A stretch of DNA of 64,000 bases from Nisaea acidiphila. GTDB lineage: Bacteria; Pseudomonadota; Alphaproteobacteria; Thalassobaculales; Thalassobaculaceae. Location of the stretch: NCBI RefSeq assembly GCF_024662015.1, contig NZ_CP102480.1, forward strand, positions 2,080,501 through 2,144,500. The letters run 5' to 3'. The notes below the pieces were generated by a model. The model had not been told where the DNA came from and searched no databases. It saw only the letters and a program-made list of their open reading frames with translations. The translations under genes were made by a program, and so were the position numbers. How positions within the stretch are numbered: the stretch's first letter is position 1; each line of letters begins with the position of its first letter. Positions 41,744 through 51,190 of this stretch are shown here, piece after piece.

Positions 41744-43034
41744 ACCCAAACGCCGCATGAGCGACGCCGACAGGACCGCCTACGAAAAAGCAAAAGGCAT
41801 CGCCGCCAGCACCAATCTGGCCGAGCGCCGCCGCCTGGCCGAAGATCACCTGACGCCGCCGGAAATCCTCTTCTTCCTCGCCGAGGACGACAATAGCGAG
41901 ATTCGCGAGGCGGTTGCCGCCAATACAGCCACACCGCGCCATGCCGATCAGTTCCTGGCCAAGGACGAGAGCGAGGATGTCCGCTCCATCGTCGCCCGCA
42001 AGGTGGCGGCCCTCGCGCCGGACCTGAGCTCTGAGCGCCGCGAGAGCATCCGCAAGCTGACCGTTGAGGTCCTGGAGACACTGGCACTAGACCATGTCGA
42101 CCGGGTTCGGGCGGTGCTCGCCGATGCCGTAAAGGACCTGCCGGACGCACCGCCGGAAATGATCAGCCGTGTCATCGAGGTTCTCGCGCGGGACACCACG
42201 ATTTCCGTGTCCGGCCCCATCCTCGAACATTCCCCGCTGCTGGCCGACGAACTGCTGGTCGAGATCATCCGGAACGAGCCGGTGGCGGGCGCCATTGCCG
42301 CCATTTCCCGCCGCCAGGCGGTCTCCGAAACCGTATCCGACGCGGTCATCAGCGCGGAAGACGATGCCGCGATCGCGGAACTGCTCGGCAACAGATCCGC
42401 ACAGATCCGCGAGGAGACCCTCGACGATCTCATCGAGAACGCCACCGAACGTCGCGTCCTGCACCGCCCGCTGGTAACGCGCCCGAAACTGCTGGGGCGG
42501 CACGCCCTCAGCCTCGCCCGGTTCGTCGGGTATGCTTTGGTCGCGGAACTGGGCAAACGGACAGATCTCGGGGCAGAGGCGTCGGCGCAGCTCGCCCGCG
42601 AGCTCGAACGCCGCCTGGAGGAGAATCCCGAACTGGCCGGGGGCGAGCAGGACGGAGACGCCGTCCTGACCGGCCGGGAACGCGCAAAGCATATGTACGA
42701 GAGCGGGACCCTGACGGAAAGCGTCGTGCTGGAGGCGGTCAGCGAGGGCAAGCGTCCCTTCGTGCTGGCCGCGCTGGAACTGGTTTCCGGCCTCTCGGAG
42801 GAAGCGGTTCATTCCCTTGCCTCGTCGGTGAACCCCAAGGCGATCGTGGCCTTGGTCTGGAAATCCGGATACGGCATGGATTTCGCGCTGCAAATGCAGC
42901 TGCGACTGGCCAATATTCCGCCGGACAAGGCCCTGAAGCCGACCGAGGACGGCCTCTTCCCTCTGAGCGAGGATCAGCTGTCCTGGCAGATCGAACTCGT
43001 GACCGAAGAGGAAGAGGAGGACGATAAGGGTTGA
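41733..43034 (+). CDS. DUF2336 domain protein
   Basis: 433 residues, mainly short helical HEAT-like repeats (for example PPEILFFLAEDDNSEIREAVAAN and LALDHVDRVRAVLADAVKDLP), ending in an acidic tail (TEEEEEDDKG). DUF2336 is an alphaproteobacterial family often linked to signalling genes; biochemical function unknown. Coupled by overlap to the diguanylate cyclase, suggesting a joint signalling output. Confidence 0.88.
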   Translation: MTTKPKRRMSDADRTAYEKAKGIAASTNLAERRRLAEDHLTPPEILFFLAEDDNSEIREAVAANTATPRHADQFLAKDESEDVRSIVARKVAALAPDLSSERRESIRKLTVEVLETLALDHVDRVRAVLADAVKDLPDAPPEMISRVIEVLARDTTISVSGPILEHSPLLADELLVEIIRNEPVAGAIAAISRRQAVSETVSDAVISAEDDAAIAELLGNRSAQIREETLDDLIENATERRVLHRPLVTRPKLLGRHALSLARFVGYALVAELGKRTDLGAEASAQLARELERRLEENPELAGGEQDGDAVLTGRERAKHMYESGTLTESVVLEAVSEGKRPFVLAALELVSGLSEEAVHSLASSVNPKAIVALVWKSGYGMDFALQMQLRLANIPPDKALKPTEDGLFPLSEDQLSWQIELVTEEEEEDDKG

Positions 43035-43042
43035 GTGGCCGC

Positions 43043-43060
43043 CGGCCCCTGAAGGGGCCG
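43043..43060. terminator. possible bidirectional terminator between convergent genes
   Basis: CGGCCCC pairs with GGGGCCG (7 bp, loop TGAA) 8 bp after the DUF2336 stop. No T-run on either strand, so termination strength is doubtful. Confidence 0.35.
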
Positions 43061-43074
43061 ACCGACAGGCGATC

Positions 43075-43410
43075 TCAGGACGCGACTTCGGCGCCGAGGC
43101 GCGGAGCTTTCTCTTCCTGCCAGTCTTCACCGGCTGCGATCACGCAGGTCATCCCGCCGGGGACGGAGATCGCGATGGTCCAGGTTCCATTCTTGGAGCT
43201 GAAGACTTCGACGAAATTTCCGGCACCGTCGAAACCCGATGCGGAAACCGTTTCGCCGTATTTCTCACCGAGCTGCGCGACAAGCTTGCTGTGCTGGGCG
43301 CATAGCTGCGGCTCCAACGCCTGGACGGGAGCGGCAGCGAAGAGAAGACCCGCCGCGGCTACGGCGATCCCCGCACAGGGTTTGGACAGCAACTTCTTAC
43401 TTCCAATCAT
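43075..43410 (-). CDS. small secreted protein of unknown function
   Basis: 111 residues. Signal peptide (KPCAGIAVAAAGLLFAAAPVQA, cut expected after VQA), then a ~75-residue mature part with two Cys residues (PQLCAQH and MTCVIAAGEDW) that could form a disulphide, and a central GTWTIAISVPGGMTCVI. AAAAGGGGGAG precedes the ATG at 43410, a very strong ribosome site. The frame opens further upstream (43548) but that part is not protein-like. Periplasmic; role unknown. Confidence 0.8.
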   Translation of the reverse strand: MIGSKKLLSKPCAGIAVAAAGLLFAAAPVQALEPQLCAQHSKLVAQLGEKYGETVSASGFDGAGNFVEVFSSKNGTWTIAISVPGGMTCVIAAGEDWQEEKAPRLGAEVAS

Positions 43411-43763
43411 ACTCTCCCCCTTTTCTAAAGGTTGCACCGATCCCGGAGCGCGCTCACAAATTCTTCTTAAAACAATAGAGTGAAGAACGACCTGGGAGCG
43501 CGCCCTCTCAGACAGGTCTTTTAAATAAGGTTTGTTTACAAAAAGCAAATAGCGCGACTATTTCCGTAAATCTTTTGTTAACTACAAATGATCATTGAAT
43601 TTTGAAAACGGAAATGAAATCGAGCGGCAAGCGCACGATTTCGCTCGACTATTCGGCGTCATGTAAATTGCGCAGGCGACTTACCGGGACGCACCGCGCC
43701 ATAGCGGTCTCGTCCCAATAGCGCGTGCGATGTGATTTATGCCACGGGGAACAACCGCCGCGA
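43411..43763. other. 353-bp region between argB and the secreted-protein gene
   Basis: AT-rich from 43515 to 43620, the likely promoter of the minus-strand secreted protein. Nearer argB is a strong hairpin at 43686-43716: GGGACG/CGTCCC enclosing ACCGC/GCGGT. It lacks a T-run. A weaker CGAGCG/CGCTCG repeat lies at about 43621-43647. No gene seen. Confidence 0.45.
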
Positions 43764-44672
43764 TCAGCGGCGAATGATCGTGCCTACGCCGTGCGGAGTG
43801 AACAGCTCGACCAGACAGGCGTGGGGAACCCGCCCGTCGAAGATTACCGCAGCCCTGGCCCCGGTCTTGATCGCCTCGATGCAGGTCTCGATCTTCGGGA
43901 TCATGCCGCCGGAGATCGTACCGTCTTCGATCCTCGCCTGCGCCTCTTCGACGGTCAGCTCCGGAATCAGCTCGCCGTTCTTGTCCAGCACGCCCGCAAC
44001 GTCGGTCAGCAGAAGAAAGCGGGCCGCGTCCGCGGCCGCCGCGATGGCGCCTGCCGAGGTATCCGCGTTGATGTTGTAAGTCTCGCCGTCAGGTCCGAGA
44101 CCGATCGGCGCGATGACCGGGATCAGGTCGCCGGAGGCGAAGATTTTCAGCACCTCGACATCGACACTTGCCGGCTCGCCGACGAAACCCAGATCCAGAA
44201 CCTTCTCGATATTGCTGTCGGGATCGATCTTGGTGCGCTTCAGCTTGCGCGCTGTGATCAGGTTTCCGTCCTTGCCGGAGATCCCGACCGCACGGCCTCC
44301 GGCGGCATTGATCGCCGCCACGATGCCTTTGTTGATCGATCCCGCGAGCACCATCTCGACGATCTCGACCGTCGCCTGGTCGGTGACGCGCAGGCCATCG
44401 ATGAACTCGCTCTTGATCGCGAGACGCTCCAGCATCTTGCCAATCTGCGGGCCGCCGCCATGCACCACGAGCGGATTCATGCCGACCTGCTTCAGCAGCA
44501 CCATGTCGGCGGCGAAGGACTTGAACAGCTCCTCGTCGCCCATGGCATGACCGCCGAACTTCACCACGACTGTTTTGCCGCTGTAGCGGCGCATGTAGGG
44601 CAGAGCCTCGGTCAGGATGTCGGCCTTCGAAAGCCAGGTCTGCCGCAATTCGGCAAATGACGGTCCGTTCAT
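43764..44672 (-). CDS. argB: acetylglutamate kinase
   Basis: 302 residues. [12 protein letters not shown] and [14 protein letters not shown] are the N-terminal phosphate/substrate motifs; [15 protein letters not shown] and [10 protein letters not shown] follow. Second step of arginine synthesis. Start at 44672 after GGGGGAGA; the frame upstream overlaps engB. Last gene of the rpmH-argB run. Confidence 0.97.
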   Translation of the reverse strand: MNGPSFAELRQTWLSKADILTEALPYMRRYSGKTVVVKFGGHAMGDEELFKSFAADMVLLKQVGMNPLVVHGGGPQIGKMLERLAIKSEFIDGLRVTDQATVEIVEMVLAGSINKGIVAAINAAGGRAVGISGKDGNLITARKLKRTKIDPDSNIEKVLDLGFVGEPASVDVEVLKIFASGDLIPVIAPIGLGPDGETYNINADTSAGAIAAAADAARFLLLTDVAGVLDKNGELIPELTVEEAQARIEDGTISGGMIPKIETCIEAIKTGARAAVIFDGRVPHACLVELFTPHGVGTIIRR

Positions 44673-44688
44673 GATCGATCTCCCCCTC

Positions 44689-45327
44689 TCAGGACGCCGC
44701 AAGCGCCGCAAGTCCCGCCCGCAGTTCCGGTATTCCAGTCCCCTTCTCCGCGCTGGTCCGCACGATAACGGGATGTGCCGCGACATGGGTACGCAATTCC
44801 GCCTCCGTCTCGGCGATCACCTTTTCCAGTTCGGCTTGTTTCGGCTTGTCGACCTTGGTCAGGACGACCTGGTAGGAGACCGCCGCCTGGTCGAGCATGT
44901 CCATCATCTCGCGATCGGTATCCTTCAGCCCGTGACGGGAGTCGATCAGCAGCAGCACCCGCTGCAGGACCGTGCTGCCTTTCAGGAAATGGCGCAGGAC
45001 ATGGTTCCAGGCCGCAACCTGGCTCTTCGAGACCTTGGCATAACCATAGCCCGGCAGGTCGACGATCATCAGCCGTCCGCCGAGATCGAAGAAATTGAGC
45101 TGCTGCGTGCGCCCCGGCGTGTTCGAGGTGCGGGCCAGCGTCTTACGCCCGGTCAGGGCGTTGACGAGGCTCGATTTGCCGACATTGGACCGGCCGGCGA
45201 AGGCGATCTCGGGCAAGCCCGCATCCGGAAGCTGGTCCAGCCGCGCGGCGCCCCAGACGAACCGGCATTCCTGTGCGAAGAGACGGCGGCCCGCCTCCAG
45301 CGCAGCCTGATCCAGTTCGTCTTCCAT
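44689..45327 (-). CDS. engB: ribosome biogenesis GTP-binding protein EngB/YsxC
   Basis: 212 residues. G1 [11 protein letters not shown]3 [13 protein letters not shown]4 TKVDK and the G2-region [12 protein letters not shown] are intact. Needed for late large-subunit assembly. ATG at 45327 lies 7 bp after the yidC stop; an upstream GTG/ATG frame overlaps yidC. Confidence 0.97.
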   Translation of the reverse strand: MEDELDQAALEAGRRLFAQECRFVWGAARLDQLPDAGLPEIAFAGRSNVGKSSLVNALTGRKTLARTSNTPGRTQQLNFFDLGGRLMIVDLPGYGYAKVSKSQVAAWNHVLRHFLKGSTVLQRVLLLIDSRHGLKDTDREMMDMLDQAAVSYQVVLTKVDKPKQAELEKVIAETEAELRTHVAAHPVIVRTSAEKGTGIPELRAGLAALAAS

Positions 45328-45334
45328 CGCGTCC

Positions 45335-47089
45335 CTACTTGACGCCCATGCGCCACATGATGAGGCGCTGCTGGGCAATCGAGAGCAGGTTGTTCCACGC
45401 CCAGTAAATCACCAGTCCGGCCGGGAAGCTGGCCAGCAGGAAGGTGAAGAAGAGCGGCAGGAACATGAACACCTTCGCCTGCACCGGGTCGGCCGGCTGC
45501 GGGTTCAGCTTCTGCTGCAGGAACATCGTCAGCCCCATGATGATCGGCCAGACGCCGATCAGCGGAATAAAGGCCGGCGGCGTCCAGGGGATCAGACCGA
45601 ACAGATTGAACAGCGTGGTCGGGTCCGGCGCCGAGAGATCGTGGATCCAGCCATAGAACGGTGCATGGCGCATTTCGATCGAGACGAACAGAACCTTGTA
45701 GAGCGCGAAGAAGACCGGGATCTGAATCAGGATCGGCAGACAGCCCGACGCCGGATTGACCTTCTCCTTCTTGTAGAGCCCCATCATTTCCTGGTTCAGG
45801 CGCTGCTTGTCGTCGCCATACTGCTCGCGCAGGGCCTGCATCTTCGGCGTCAGCTCGCGCATCTTCGCCATCGACTTGTAGGACTTGTTGGCGAGCGGGA
45901 AGAACACCAGCTTCACCGCGACGGTAAAGATCAGGATCGCAATGCCGAAATTGCCGACGAGGTTGTGGATCCATGAGAGGGCATAGAAGAACGGCTTGGT
46001 AAGGAAGTAGAACCAGCCGAAATCGACCGCGAGATCGAAATTGGCAACGCCGTATTTCGCCTCGTAGCGGTCGAGCAGCTTCACTTCCTTGGCGCCGGCG
46101 AAGAGATGGGTCTCGGTTTCCGCGACGCCGCCCGCGGGCACGGCACGTGCCGCACCGAGATAATCCGTCTGATAGCGGTCGTCCTGCTGGCGGATGCTGT
46201 GGGTGAAGCGGTACTTCATCGCCTCGTCCTGTGCCGGGACGAGGGCCGCGAGCCAGTATTTGTCGGTGATGCCGATCCAGCCGCCTGTCGCTGCCACCTC
46301 GGTTTTTCCGTCCTCCTGGAGATCGTCGTAATCGACTTCGTTCAGGGTCTCGTCGAATACACCGAGCGGGCCTTCATGCAAGATGTAGAAGCCGGCGGTC
46401 GTCGGCGTGCCGCCACGGGAGAGCAGACCGTACGGGAACAGCGTGACGGCGTCCCCGCCCGAATTGCGCACCCGTTGGGTGACCGTGAACATGTAGTCGT
46501 CGTCGATCGCATAGGTGCGCTCGAAGACAAGACCCTGGCCATTGTCCCAGGAAAGCGTCACCGGCTGTTGCGGGCTCAGCACCGAGCCGTCCGCCGTCCA
46601 GACCGTCTTCGCGTCCGGCACCGGCGTTCCGGCCGCCTCCGGCACCCAGCCGAACTCGGCGTAATAGGATTTCGGCGCACCGGCCGGTTTCAGCAGATGA
46701 ATATTGTCGCTGTCGGCGTCCAGGGTCTCGCGATAATGGGTCAGAACCACATCGTCGATCCGCGCGCCGACCGGCGAGATCGTGCCACGCATGCCGGGCG
46801 CATCGATCCGGATGCGCTTCGGATCGGCGGCGATTTCCTGCCTTGCCTTCGCCGCGTCTTCGGCCGACATCGCGCCCGCCGCAGGGACTGCGACGCCGGA
46901 CGGCGGCGTTGCCGACGGAACGGAGGAGGCAGACGGCGCCGTCGACCCGGTCCCGGTGCCGCTGGCAGCGATCTCCGCCTGCCGGGCCACTTCCTTTTCC
47001 GCCTTCGGAACCTCGTAGAAAAACTGGAAGCCGACCAGGATCGCCACGGACAGCACGACAGCGGCAATCAGATTCTTCTGCTCGTTCAT
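45335..47089 (-). CDS. yidC: membrane protein insertase YidC
   Basis: 584 residues. N-terminal TM, Ala/Pro-rich linker, large periplasmic P1 domain (about 60-350), then five conserved TM helices with LPILIQIPVFFALYKVLF and the C-terminal LFMFLPLFFTFLLASFPAGLVIYW region. Inserts membrane proteins alone or with Sec. The ATG at 47089 overlaps the yidD stop as TAATG, fixing the start over the ATG at 47104. Confidence 0.97.
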   Translation of the reverse strand: MNEQKNLIAAVVLSVAILVGFQFFYEVPKAEKEVARQAEIAASGTGTGSTAPSASSVPSATPPSGVAVPAAGAMSAEDAAKARQEIAADPKRIRIDAPGMRGTISPVGARIDDVVLTHYRETLDADSDNIHLLKPAGAPKSYYAEFGWVPEAAGTPVPDAKTVWTADGSVLSPQQPVTLSWDNGQGLVFERTYAIDDDYMFTVTQRVRNSGGDAVTLFPYGLLSRGGTPTTAGFYILHEGPLGVFDETLNEVDYDDLQEDGKTEVAATGGWIGITDKYWLAALVPAQDEAMKYRFTHSIRQQDDRYQTDYLGAARAVPAGGVAETETHLFAGAKEVKLLDRYEAKYGVANFDLAVDFGWFYFLTKPFFYALSWIHNLVGNFGIAILIFTVAVKLVFFPLANKSYKSMAKMRELTPKMQALREQYGDDKQRLNQEMMGLYKKEKVNPASGCLPILIQIPVFFALYKVLFVSIEMRHAPFYGWIHDLSAPDPTTLFNLFGLIPWTPPAFIPLIGVWPIIMGLTMFLQQKLNPQPADPVQAKVFMFLPLFFTFLLASFPAGLVIYWAWNNLLSIAQQRLIMWRMGVK

Positions 47090-47367
47090 TATTCGGCCCG
47101 ACATTCTTGTTGTGTTTGGGAAGACACCCCGCCCCTTTCGGGGACCGGATCATAGCCACAGCCGCCCCAGGGATGACAACGGAGAATCCGCTTCAGGGTG
47201 AGCCAGGAGCCAACAAACGGCCCATGGCGCCGGATCGCCTCCAGCCCGTAGCGCGAACAGCTCGGCTCGAACCGGCAGTTGGTGCCCAGAAGCGGAGAGA
47301 CCAGATACCGGTAGGCAAGGATGAGACCGCTCAAGAGCCAAGTGAGCGGCGCAGCGATCACGCGCAT
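47089..47367 (-). CDS. yidD: membrane protein insertion efficiency factor YidD
   Basis: 92 residues. [27 protein letters not shown] and [19 protein letters not shown] are the family hallmarks with conserved Cys residues. The ATG at 47367 shares its A with the rnpA stop; a GTG one codon earlier is possible. Sits between rnpA and yidC as in most bacteria. Confidence 0.95.
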   Translation of the reverse strand: MRVIAAPLTWLLSGLILAYRYLVSPLLGTNCRFEPSCSRYGLEAIRRHGPFVGSWLTLKRILRCHPWGGCGYDPVPERGGVSSQTQQECRAE

Positions 47368-47795
47368 CACGACTGGGCCTCCTGCTTCAGGGCGCCCACC
47401 TTGGAAAGCGCGCGCCGAAGGTCGGCGATCAGTCCGTTATAGGAACGGGTAAGGGTGTTGGCGCGGGCGATCAGGACGAACTCGTGCCCCGGTACGGCCA
47501 TCGTGTTCAAGACGTCGTGAACCACGGCTCTCAGCCTTCGTCTCGCGCGGTTTCTCTGCACCGCACCGCCAACCTTGCGGCTGGCGGTATAGCCGATCCG
47601 GAGCGGGCCCGCTTGGCCCGGCTCAAGCGTACGCGCCTGAAGCACCAGCCCCTGGGTCACGGCCTTGCGCCCGTTACGGGCGATATTGAGGAATTCGCTG
47701 CGCTTTTGCAGGCGCTCCAACGATCCGGAGGACGGGTTGCGCATGGCAAAGACGCTTTCGAATGCGTGCGCCCGGCCGAAGCCGGGTTGCAGCAT
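47367..47795 (-). CDS. rnpA: ribonuclease P protein component
   Basis: 142 residues. [16 protein letters not shown] and the RNR-type RNA-binding helix [20 protein letters not shown] are characteristic. Protein part of RNase P for tRNA 5' maturation. ATG directly abuts the rpmH stop; an internal ATG at 47744 would give a more typical N-terminus, so the start is uncertain. Confidence 0.93.
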   Translation of the reverse strand: MLQPGFGRAHAFESVFAMRNPSSGSLERLQKRSEFLNIARNGRKAVTQGLVLQARTLEPGQAGPLRIGYTASRKVGGAVQRNRARRRLRAVVHDVLNTMAVPGHEFVLIARANTLTRSYNGLIADLRRALSKVGALKQEAQS

Positions 47796-47930
47796 TTAGG
47801 CGGACAGACGCTTGCGGCCCTTGGCGCGCCGGTTGCGAATGACGTGGCGGCCACCGACGGTCGCCATGCGGGACCGGAAGCCGTGGCGGCGCTTGCGTAC
47901 GAGGACGCTGGGTTGATAGGTGCGTTTCAC
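47796..47930 (-). CDS. rpmH: 50S ribosomal protein L34
   Basis: 44 residues, beginning [18 protein letters not shown] and ending [10 protein letters not shown], the canonical basic L34 sequence. GTG start at 47930 after GGAG. First gene of the rpmH-rnpA-yidD-yidC-engB-argB run; a strong promoter lies 48-76 bp upstream. Confidence 0.98.
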   Translation of the reverse strand: MKRTYQPSVLVRKRRHGFRSRMATVGGRHVIRNRRAKGRKRLSA

Positions 47931-47977
47931 GGGAATTCTCCGTCGACGTAAATATAGCAATCTCGCGAGTGCGGGGC

Positions 47978-48006
47978 TGTATATAGATTTGCCCTGCCCG
48001 AGTCAA
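47978..48006 (-). promoter_or_regulatory. housekeeping promoter of rpmH
   Basis: On the minus strand TTGACT (48006-48001) and TATACA (47983-47978) are separated by exactly 17 bp. Both hexamers match sigma-70 consensus at 5 of 6 or 4 of 6 positions, and transcription would begin about 40 bp before the rpmH GTG. Confidence 0.7.
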
Positions 48007-48167
48007 CGCGGGCGCGCGCAATTCTGCTCTCCGGACTCCCACTCCAGTCCGCCGGACCCCGCTCACGCCATGGTGACTGGTTGTGCCTCGACCTCGCCGC
48101 GACATAGGTGTCTTGGATGACAGGCGCGTCGATGCGCTATGATAAGCCAAGTCCGTGACGAGGGACG

Positions 48168-49637
48168 ATGCCGAAAGATATGAGAACTGACACACCCTTG
48201 CAGCCGACGGAAGAGAAGCTCATCGAGACCGATATCTGCGTCATCGGCGGCGGCTCGGGAGGGCTTTCCGTCGCGGCAGGCGCGGTGCAAATGGGCACGA
48301 GCGTGGTGCTGTTCGAGCGCGGTAGGATGGGCGGTGACTGTCTGAACTACGGCTGCGTCCCGTCGAAGGCACTGCTTGCCGCGGGGCACGCGGCGGCAGC
48401 GGCGCGCAAAGCAGACAGGTTCGGTATCTCCCTGCCCGAACCGGATGTCGACTTTGCCCGGGTCCATGCCCATGTGCGCGACGTGATCGCCGGGATCGAG
48501 CCGCACGATTCCGTGGAGCGGTTCGAGAAGCTCGGCGTCAAGGTGATCCAGGCCGCTGCCACATTCACCGATACCCGGACCGTGACGGGCGGCGGCTACA
48601 GGGTGCGGGCACGCCGTTTCGTGATCGCGACCGGATCCTCCGCGGCAATCCCTCCCGTCGAGGGCCTGAAAGACACTCCCTACTTGACGAACGAGACGAT
48701 TTTCGACCTGACGGAACGCCCGGCGCATCTGCTCATCATCGGCGGCGGACCGATCGGCTGCGAGCTGGCCGAGGCACACCGCAATCTCGGTTCCGAGGTC
48801 ACGCTCGTCGAAGCCGCCGGATTGCTCGGCAACGAAGACCCGGAAGCGGCCGCCTTGATCCGCGCGCATCTGGAAAAGATCGGCGTCACCGTGCTCGATG
48901 GCGCGCTGGTCAGACAGGCAAGCGGTTCCGGCGGCGGCGTCACGCTCTCGGTCGAAACCGGCGGAGCGATCCAGCGGATCGAGGGATCCCATCTCCTCGT
49001 CGCCGCGGGGCGCCGGGCCAATACCGACGGGCTCGGACTGGAGGCAGCCGGCATCGAGACAAGCCGAACCGGCATCGAGGTCGATGCCGGCCTCAAGACA
49101 TCGAACCGCCGGGTCTATGCCATCGGCGATGTCGCGGGCGGTCTGCAATTCACCCATGTCGCCGGATACCATGCGAGCGTGGTGATCCGGAGTGCCCTGT
49201 TCCGGCTTCCTGCCAAAGCGGATCTCAGCGCCGTGCCGCGGGTCACCTATACAGATCCCGAGCTGGCCCAGGTCGGATTGCTGGAGGAGGAAGCCCGGGC
49301 GAAACACGGCGAGAAGCTGCGCGTGCTGCGGTGGACCTATCAGGAGAACGACCGGGCCCGTGCGGAGCGCGCGACGGAAGGCTTCATCAAGGTGATCGCG
49401 CTGAAAAATGGTCGTGTCCTCGGCGCCACCATCGTCGGCCGGAATGCGGGCGAACTGATCCAGAGCTGGGGCCTCGCGATCGGTCAGAAGATCAAGATTG
49501 GCGCCATCGCCTCCTCGATCGTTGCCTATCCAACCCTCGCGGAAATCGGCAAACGGGCCGCCGGATCCTTCTTCACGGAAACCCTGTTCAGCCCCCGCAT
49601 GCGCAAAATCGTCCGCTTCCTCGCGGCCTTCGGTTAA
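48168..49637 (+). CDS. FAD-dependent pyridine nucleotide-disulphide oxidoreductase (LPD/MerA-like, atypical)
   Basis: 489 residues. FAD-binding CVIGGGSGGLSVAAGA, redox-active disulphide GGDCLNYGCVPSK (C58, C63), NAD-binding LLIIGGGPIGCELAEA, and VYAIGDVAGG. In dihydrolipoamide dehydrogenase the C-terminal motif is HxHPTxxE; here it reads VAYPTLAE, so the catalytic His is Tyr454 while Glu459 remains. No N-terminal HMA domain and no C-terminal Cys pair, so it is not a true mercuric reductase. It probably reduces another disulphide or quinone-type substrate. The histidine kinase begins 30 bp downstream. Confidence 0.88.
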   Translation: MPKDMRTDTPLQPTEEKLIETDICVIGGGSGGLSVAAGAVQMGTSVVLFERGRMGGDCLNYGCVPSKALLAAGHAAAAARKADRFGISLPEPDVDFARVHAHVRDVIAGIEPHDSVERFEKLGVKVIQAAATFTDTRTVTGGGYRVRARRFVIATGSSAAIPPVEGLKDTPYLTNETIFDLTERPAHLLIIGGGPIGCELAEAHRNLGSEVTLVEAAGLLGNEDPEAAALIRAHLEKIGVTVLDGALVRQASGSGGGVTLSVETGGAIQRIEGSHLLVAAGRRANTDGLGLEAAGIETSRTGIEVDAGLKTSNRRVYAIGDVAGGLQFTHVAGYHASVVIRSALFRLPAKADLSAVPRVTYTDPELAQVGLLEEEARAKHGEKLRVLRWTYQENDRARAERATEGFIKVIALKNGRVLGATIVGRNAGELIQSWGLAIGQKIKIGAIASSIVAYPTLAEIGKRAAGSFFTETLFSPRMRKIVRFLAAFG

Positions 49638-49667
49638 AATCCTTCCTCGGAACCCGCCGACGGACGG

Positions 49668-51080
49668 ATGTGCATGCTGAGTTTCGCGAACAGTCTTTCC
49701 TTCCGGCTTCTGCTGCTGACGGTCTTTTTCGTGATGGTGGCGGAGGTGCTGATCTATACCCCGTCCATTGCCCGCTACCGTCTGAGCTACCTGCAGGAAA
49801 AGCTCGCCGAGGGACATTTGGCCGCGCTTTCGGTCAAGGCCGCGCCGGACGGGATGATCACCGAGATGCTGGCGCGTCAGCTGCTCGACCATGTCGATGC
49901 CTACAGCGTGGTCGCCAACGACGATTCCAACTTCATGCCGATGCTCAGCCGGCCGGAACTGCCCGAGGTCGACATCACGGTCGACCTGCGCGAGGTCGGG
50001 GTCGTCGAACTCATCTTCAATGCCTTCTCCACGCTGGCCCAGACCGGCGACAGGGTTATACGGCTGCACGGACAGTCGCCCGGCGATCCCGAGATCTTCG
50101 TCACCATGATCATCGACGAAGCACCGATGCGGATGGAGATGCTCGACTTCTCCTGGCGCATCCTGACGCTCTCGGTGGTGATCTCGCTCTTCACTGCCGC
50201 CCTGGTCTTCCTCTCGCTGCGCTGGATGATGGTGCTGCCCATGCAGCGCATCACCTCGAGCATGATTGCCTTCCGCCGACGCCCGGAAGATCCCACCTCC
50301 GATCTTCCGCCCTCGGCCCGGCGAGACGAGATCGGGATCGCGACCCGCGAGCTCGCCGACATGAAGCAGGGTGTTCGTCACGCGCTGCGGCAGAAAACGC
50401 GGCTCGCGACGCTCGGCACGGCGGTGAATAAGATCAACCACGATCTGCGCAACATGCTGGCGACCGCGACCCTCGTCTCCGACCGCTTCGCCGAGAGTTC
50501 GGATCCTTTCGTGCGCAAGGCGGTGCCGCCGTTCCTGCGTACCATCGACCGGGCGGTGAAACTCTGCTCCGACACCCTGAACTTCACCCAGGAGACGGTG
50601 CCGCTGATGACCGAGCAGGTCACCCTGAAGAACCTGCTCGACGAGATCCTGCCGGAACTGAGAGCCGGCCTGGAGGGCGAGCAGATCGCCATAGAGATCG
50701 ATGAAGTCCCGGGCATCATGCTCACGATCGATCAGGACCAGATCTATCGCATCTTCGCCAACATCGCCTCGAACGCCGCCAGGGCCGGCGCTACGGAATT
50801 CCGGATCGGTTTCCAGCGCGACGACGAAACCCTGACCATCCGGTTCAGAGACAACGGTCCCGGCATCCCCGACCCGATCCGCGAAAAGCTCTTCCTACCA
50901 TTTCAGCTTTCCGGCCATAGCGGCGGCTCGGGCCTGGGCCTGGCGATCGCGCGGGACATTGCGACCGCCCATGGCGGCACGCTGTTCCTCGAGAGCACGG
51001 GTCCGTCGGGCAGCGTCTTTCATCTGGAACTCCCCTGCCCTGCCACCAAAAGGTCCCGGTCGGCCAGACGCGCGGCATGA
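49668..51080 (+). CDS. sensor histidine kinase
   Basis: 470 residues. TM1 about 10-30, a ~130-residue periplasmic region, TM2 about 165-187, a HAMP-like linker, H-box KINHDLRNML with His258, then N-box IFANIASNAARAG, G1 DNGPGIPD and G2 GSGLGLAIARDIA. HDLRN instead of HELRTPL places it in an alphaproteobacterial HK subgroup. No response regulator is adjacent. An ATG two codons in (49674) is an alternative start. Confidence 0.93.
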   Translation: MCMLSFANSLSFRLLLLTVFFVMVAEVLIYTPSIARYRLSYLQEKLAEGHLAALSVKAAPDGMITEMLARQLLDHVDAYSVVANDDSNFMPMLSRPELPEVDITVDLREVGVVELIFNAFSTLAQTGDRVIRLHGQSPGDPEIFVTMIIDEAPMRMEMLDFSWRILTLSVVISLFTAALVFLSLRWMMVLPMQRITSSMIAFRRRPEDPTSDLPPSARRDEIGIATRELADMKQGVRHALRQKTRLATLGTAVNKINHDLRNMLATATLVSDRFAESSDPFVRKAVPPFLRTIDRAVKLCSDTLNFTQETVPLMTEQVTLKNLLDEILPELRAGLEGEQIAIEIDEVPGIMLTIDQDQIYRIFANIASNAARAGATEFRIGFQRDDETLTIRFRDNGPGIPDPIREKLFLPFQLSGHSGGSGLGLAIARDIATAHGGTLFLESTGPSGSVFHLELPCPATKRSRSARRAA

Positions 51081-51190
51081 TGGCACGTCGAGAGTCGCTT
51101 CCACCGGCGCGCCGGACACGTTACTGTTGCGCAAAGAGCCGGTAAGGCTACGAACGAATCAGGTCCAACAGCCGCAGGCTGGAGCACCCT

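Noticed and set aside
48063-50441. 792-codon open frame on the minus strand
   Set aside because: Antisense to the oxidoreductase and kinase genes, no recognisable domain.
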